Assembly (NCBI GenBank): GCA_003142535.1
Contig: PLMQ01000068.1
Coordinates: 215,127 to 252,987 of the forward strand
Reading direction: 5' to 3'
Source: Syntrophaceae bacterium
GTDB taxonomy: Bacteria > Desulfobacterota > Syntrophia > Syntrophales > Smithellaceae
Length of the DNA: 37,861 nt
Within the stretch, counting starts at the first letter, position 1; the number at the start of each line of letters is the position of its first letter. Positions 35,917 through 37,861 of the stretch are shown in pieces. The notes below the pieces were generated by a model, which was given only the letters and a program-made list of their open reading frames with translations, ran no database searches and was not told where the DNA came from. The position numbers and the translations under genes were made by a program.

Positions 35917-36976
35917 CTGTTTTACCTTCGGGGAAGAATACGGTAACTTTTGTTCCAACATCCCGGGTACTATTTATTTCCATTTTGCCCTTCATGAGGG
36001 TCACCATTTTTAAGGTGATCATGAGACCTAGTCCCGTTCCGCTTGATTTTGTCGTGTAAAATGGTTTGAAAAGATTTGTTTGCATTTCCTCGGACATGCC
36101 GCAACCATTGTCTTCAACCATGATGCCGACATTACCATTTATATTTTCAGCTCTGATAATTATTTCGGGGTTTTCACGATTATCCAGCGCATCGGAAGCA
36201 TTGGTAATTAAATTTAACATGACCTGATGTAAAAGACGCGGGTCGGCTTCAATTGCTTCTAACGTCGGATCTATCACTTTGCTGATTTTGATGCCCGATT
36301 CCCGCAGATCACTTTGCACTAGAGAAATCAGGCGGATTAAAAAGTCCTGCAGCTTGATGTTCTGAATATTCGGACTTTCAAAGATACTAAAACTCTTTAA
36401 TGCCTGCAGGAGATACTCGACACGGGAAATCTCGGTCATGGCACGGTCAACAAATTTTTCCACTGCATTTGTCGAATACTCATCGAGATTTTTTTTCAGA
36501 ACACTCAGGGTCATTTTTATAGAGTTGATAGGGTTTCCCAACTCATGCCGGATGCCGGAAAAAACATAACTGATATTTTCCATCGAATTGACCGCTTCGG
36601 CAATTGATTCCAGACGGCGCTTTTCCGTAATATCCCGGATAATTATCCAGATAAAACGATCGGAACCCATATATGCTGTGTAACTTAAGAGCCGGTCTTT
36701 ATACCAGAGAGTGTTAAATTTACCGAAAACTTCAGAAACAGGGTCTTTGCCGAAACCCGGTAAAAGCAAAGTTAAGAGGGCGCGATAACCAAGATCATCT
36801 CCGCTGTCCTGAAATATATTGGTGGAAAACTTGTTTTTGAATACAATTTCCTGTTTTTTGATGCCGAGAACAACAATACCCAGGTCAATTGTTTCCATAA
36901 TATCGGCATATATGCAATCACCGAAATTCTTATCGCTTATTACCGGACAATTATTGGCTGCAGAAAAATGATCCAT
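35903..36976 (-). CDS. PAS-domain sensor histidine kinase, cytosolic
   Basis: The 357-residue kinase has no membrane segment. A PAS-like domain occupies ~25-120 (IDLGIVVLGIKKQEIVFKNK to FIWIIIRDITEKRR). The HisKA dimer helix carries His144 in GIRHELGNPINSIK. The ATPase domain has the N box (LNLITNASDAL), G1 (EDNGCGMS), F (FKPFYTTK) and G2 (GTGLGL). It should phosphorylate the NtrC-type regulator whose gene overlaps its end, and possibly the receiver–helix protein. The ATG has only a weak AAAGAG upstream. Transcription appears to come from a promoter near 37156-37184, through a GEMM-like riboswitch and terminator, with a possible second promoter at 37011-37039. Confidence 0.94.
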   Translation of the reverse strand: MDHFSAANNCPVISDKNFGDCIYADIMETIDLGIVVLGIKKQEIVFKNKFSTNIFQDSGDDLGYRALLTLLLPGFGKDPVSEVFGKFNTLWYKDRLLSYTAYMGSDRFIWIIIRDITEKRRLESIAEAVNSMENISYVFSGIRHELGNPINSIKMTLSVLKKNLDEYSTNAVEKFVDRAMTEISRVEYLLQALKSFSIFESPNIQNIKLQDFLIRLISLVQSDLRESGIKISKVIDPTLEAIEADPRLLHQVMLNLITNASDALDNRENPEIIIRAENINGNVGIMVEDNGCGMSEEMQTNLFKPFYTTKSSGTGLGLMITLKMVTLMKGKMEINSTRDVGTKVTVFFPEGKTDAQS

Positions 36977-37000
36977 AGTATGTTAACTCTTTACAAAAAT

Positions 37001-37039
37001 ATTGTTACAGATTATAGCATATTATAACAATCAAAACAA
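37001..37039 (-). promoter_or_regulatory. Possible proximal promoter and dyad upstream of the histidine kinase gene
   Basis: On the minus strand TTGTTT (37039-37034), 17 bp and TATAAT (37016-37011) form a fair sigma-70 promoter just past the riboswitch terminator. An inverted repeat, ATTGTTA (37001-37007) and TAACAAT (37025-37031), brackets the -10 box and may be an operator. If active, this promoter would bypass the riboswitch. Confidence 0.4.
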
Positions 37040-37079
37040 AAAAACCGCCCAGATAACTTAATTGAGTTACCCTTGGCGG
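37038..37079 (-). terminator. Intrinsic terminator that forms the riboswitch expression platform
   Basis: On the minus strand CCGCC (37079-37075) pairs with GGCGG (37049-37045), and inner TAACT (37069-37065) with AGTTA (37058-37054), followed by seven T (37044-37038). Its left arm shares base 37075 with the aptamer's closing strand CAAG (37075-37072), which lies between the paired CCGCC and TAACT, so terminator and ligand-bound aptamer should exclude each other. Confidence 0.75.
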
Positions 37080-37146
37080 CCCGGCTGTCAATATTGACCC
37101 GTAACTTTCCGTCCCACATCTCAATTAGTGGTATGGCTTTTTCAAG
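37072..37146 (-). promoter_or_regulatory. GEMM-like riboswitch (cyclic-di-GMP-I / cGAMP class or variant)
   Basis: Minus-strand RNA upstream of the kinase operon shows the order of GEMM hallmarks: GGGACGGAAAG (37115-37105; consensus GGGACGCAAAG), ACGGGTC (37102-37096), a 6-base loop, and GACAGCCGGG (37089-37080; consensus GACAGCCGGG). CCAC/GTGG closes the first hairpin. CTTG (37146-37143) and CAAG (37075-37072) form the closing stem, and the latter overlaps the terminator. Departures are a 10-base loop instead of a GNRA tetraloop, C to G in the ACGCAAAG box, and GTT instead of GCC after it (partly compensated by AGC on the other side). Consensus is from memory; the ligand may differ. The geometry predicts ligand turns the operon on. 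Confidence 0.72.
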
Positions 37147-37155
37147 TATATAGTT

Positions 37156-37184
37156 TTGATATAAATAATTACTTTGAATGTCAA
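37156..37184 (-). promoter_or_regulatory. Promoter driving the riboswitch leader
   Basis: On the minus strand TTGACA (37184-37179), 17 bp and TATCAA (37161-37156) place the start site near 37149, just before the aptamer's first paired base at 37146. The -35 box is perfect. The region lies upstream of the chosen GTG start of the divergent gene. Confidence 0.6.
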
Positions 37185-37194
37185 GGATATTTTC

Positions 37195-37800
37195 GTGAAT
37201 CAGTATAAAAAATATTGCCTATTTTTATTTTTTATCATTTTGATGATTTCGACTATTATAATGTCGGCACCGCGCTTTTTGCTTTATTCTTCGAACTATC
37301 AGAAAGCAAATGCAATAATTCTTTTGTTGGGTCCTGATTTTACCGCTAGGCAGAAAGAAGCTTACAGGGTAATTAATGAGGGAATGGTCGATTATCTTAT
37401 TATTCCGGCACAGAATAAAGTGTATAGAATATATAACGAAGGAGAGATAAAATATTTATCGCCGAATTTATCTGCAAAAAATGTGAGCAGGAAGGATATT
37501 GCCAATTCACCGAATTATTATGAAGATACGCATCTGGAGATAATTGAGGCCAGAAAGATAATGTCTCAATATGGGCTGCTCTCTGCCATATTCATCAGCT
37601 CCCCTTATCATATGCGGCGAATCAAACTAATAGCGATAAAAGTTTTTGATAATAAGAGCGGAGAATTATATTTTGTGCCGACAAGCTATGAAAAAGCACC
37701 GGCAAAATTCTGGGAGATGTCCTCTGCGGATTGGAAAAAAGTGGGAAGAGAGTATAGCAAAATGCTTTGGTTTTCTCTTTATGCTCCCTGGACAAATTAA
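37195..37800 (+). CDS. YdcF/ElyC-like (DUF218) membrane protein
   Basis: This ~201-residue protein has an N-terminal membrane segment (LFLFFIILMISTIIMSAPRF). A DUF218-type domain follows: KANAIILLLGPDF replaces the usual ADAIVVLGGG, then EDTHLEIIEARKIM and ISSPYHMRRIKLIA, the latter matching the family's 'TSxYHMxR' block. ElyC/SanA/YdcF members are linked to envelope integrity and lipid-carrier metabolism, but activities are unclear. I chose GTG 37195, with AAGGAT 6 nt upstream; TTG 37174 in the same frame would overlap the divergent promoter's -35 box. It is divergent from the riboswitch-led operon and ends with a terminator. Confidence 0.8.
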   Translation: MNQYKKYCLFLFFIILMISTIIMSAPRFLLYSSNYQKANAIILLLGPDFTARQKEAYRVINEGMVDYLIIPAQNKVYRIYNEGEIKYLSPNLSAKNVSRKDIANSPNYYEDTHLEIIEARKIMSQYGLLSAIFISSPYHMRRIKLIAIKVFDNKSGELYFVPTSYEKAPAKFWEMSSADWKKVGREYSKMLWFSLYAPWTN

Positions 37801-37818
37801 GCTCGGATTGAATATTAA

Positions 37819-37854
37819 AAAACCTCCTCTCAGCATTTGCATTAAGGGGGTTTT
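37819..37854 (+). terminator. Terminator after the DUF218 gene
   Basis: AAAACCTCCT (37819-37828) pairs with AGGGGGTTTT (37845-37854), with one G-U pair, around a 16-base loop. It lies 18 bp after the stop codon, and the T-rich 3' arm suits plus-strand termination. Confidence 0.65.
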
Positions 37855-37861
37855 GATTTAT

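Noticed and set aside
35917-35961. N-terminal extension of the NtrC-type regulator from ATG 35961
   Set aside because: It would lie 59 bp inside the kinase gene; ATG 35916 has GAAGGT upstream and starts right before the receiver fold.
1-37861. CRISPR array
   Set aside because: No regularly spaced short direct repeats were found; the repeats seen are few, palindromic and dispersed.

Overview
The window looks like chromosomal DNA from an anaerobic Desulfobacterota/'Deltaproteobacteria'-type organism. A relative of the Syntrophales is my best guess, by inference only, because no rRNA is present. Supporting signs are a flavodiiron protein–rubredoxin–rubrerythrin cluster, a second rubrerythrin, an indolepyruvate:ferredoxin-oxidoreductase-type IorAB pair beside an FrhB-like iron–sulfur flavoprotein, an Aquifex-type aconitase with a eukaryote-like isocitrate dehydrogenase, a sigma-54 two-component system and a GEMM-like riboswitch. 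No transposase, phage gene or CRISPR array is visible.

Layout. (1) 1-8012: a TetR regulator with a large operator-like dyad, followed by an efflux operon: TolC-type outer-membrane factor, lipoprotein membrane-fusion protein, HAE1-type RND pump and a second, NodT-type outer-membrane lipoprotein. About 500 bp of probable decayed coding sequence follows. (2) 8510-10526: small coiled-coil lipoprotein, rubrerythrin and a membrane-anchored helical protein. (3) 10604-15862, minus strand: NlpC/P60–LysM hydrolase, aconitase, isocitrate dehydrogenase and RlmN. (4) 16102-17721, plus strand: MtgA and a BEM46-like hydrolase. (5) 17812-19065, minus strand: thiolase with a structured leader, then tRNA-Asn and a duplicated tRNA 3' end that could be an integration scar. 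(6) 19635-23491: FrhB-like protein, IorA and IorB. (7) 23643-25698: flavodiiron protein, rubredoxin (too short for usual ORF cut-offs) and rubrerythrin. (8) 25758-29691: MipA/OmpV protein, a PF04020 membrane protein and MutS. (9) 29848-36976, minus strand: a signalling/assembly module made of a PAS histidine kinase, an NtrC-type activator, a response regulator fused to a very long charged helix, a roadblock-like protein and a GAF-bearing PilB/GspE ATPase. (10) 37195-37800: a divergent YdcF/ElyC-like (DUF218) membrane protein.

The most interesting part is region 9. Upstream of the kinase, on the minus strand, lie in order a promoter-like pair, an RNA with strong GEMM (cyclic dinucleotide riboswitch) motifs and an overlapping intrinsic terminator. 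Between the NtrC gene and the receiver–helix gene is a match to the -24/-12 sigma-54 promoter consensus. The sequence therefore suggests a hierarchy: cyclic dinucleotide controls kinase and activator; activator plus sigma-54 controls a receiver–helix scaffold, a roadblock-like protein and a PilB-like ATPase. I know of no described system with this composition.

Three copies of a ~120-bp palindromic-ended interspersed repeat are present, at 22772-22892, 25044-25165 and 29722-29845. One lies between iorA and iorB, stays open in the iorB frame, and may add an N-terminal extension to IorB. A second palindromic repeat family has copies near the window start and at 23521-23618.
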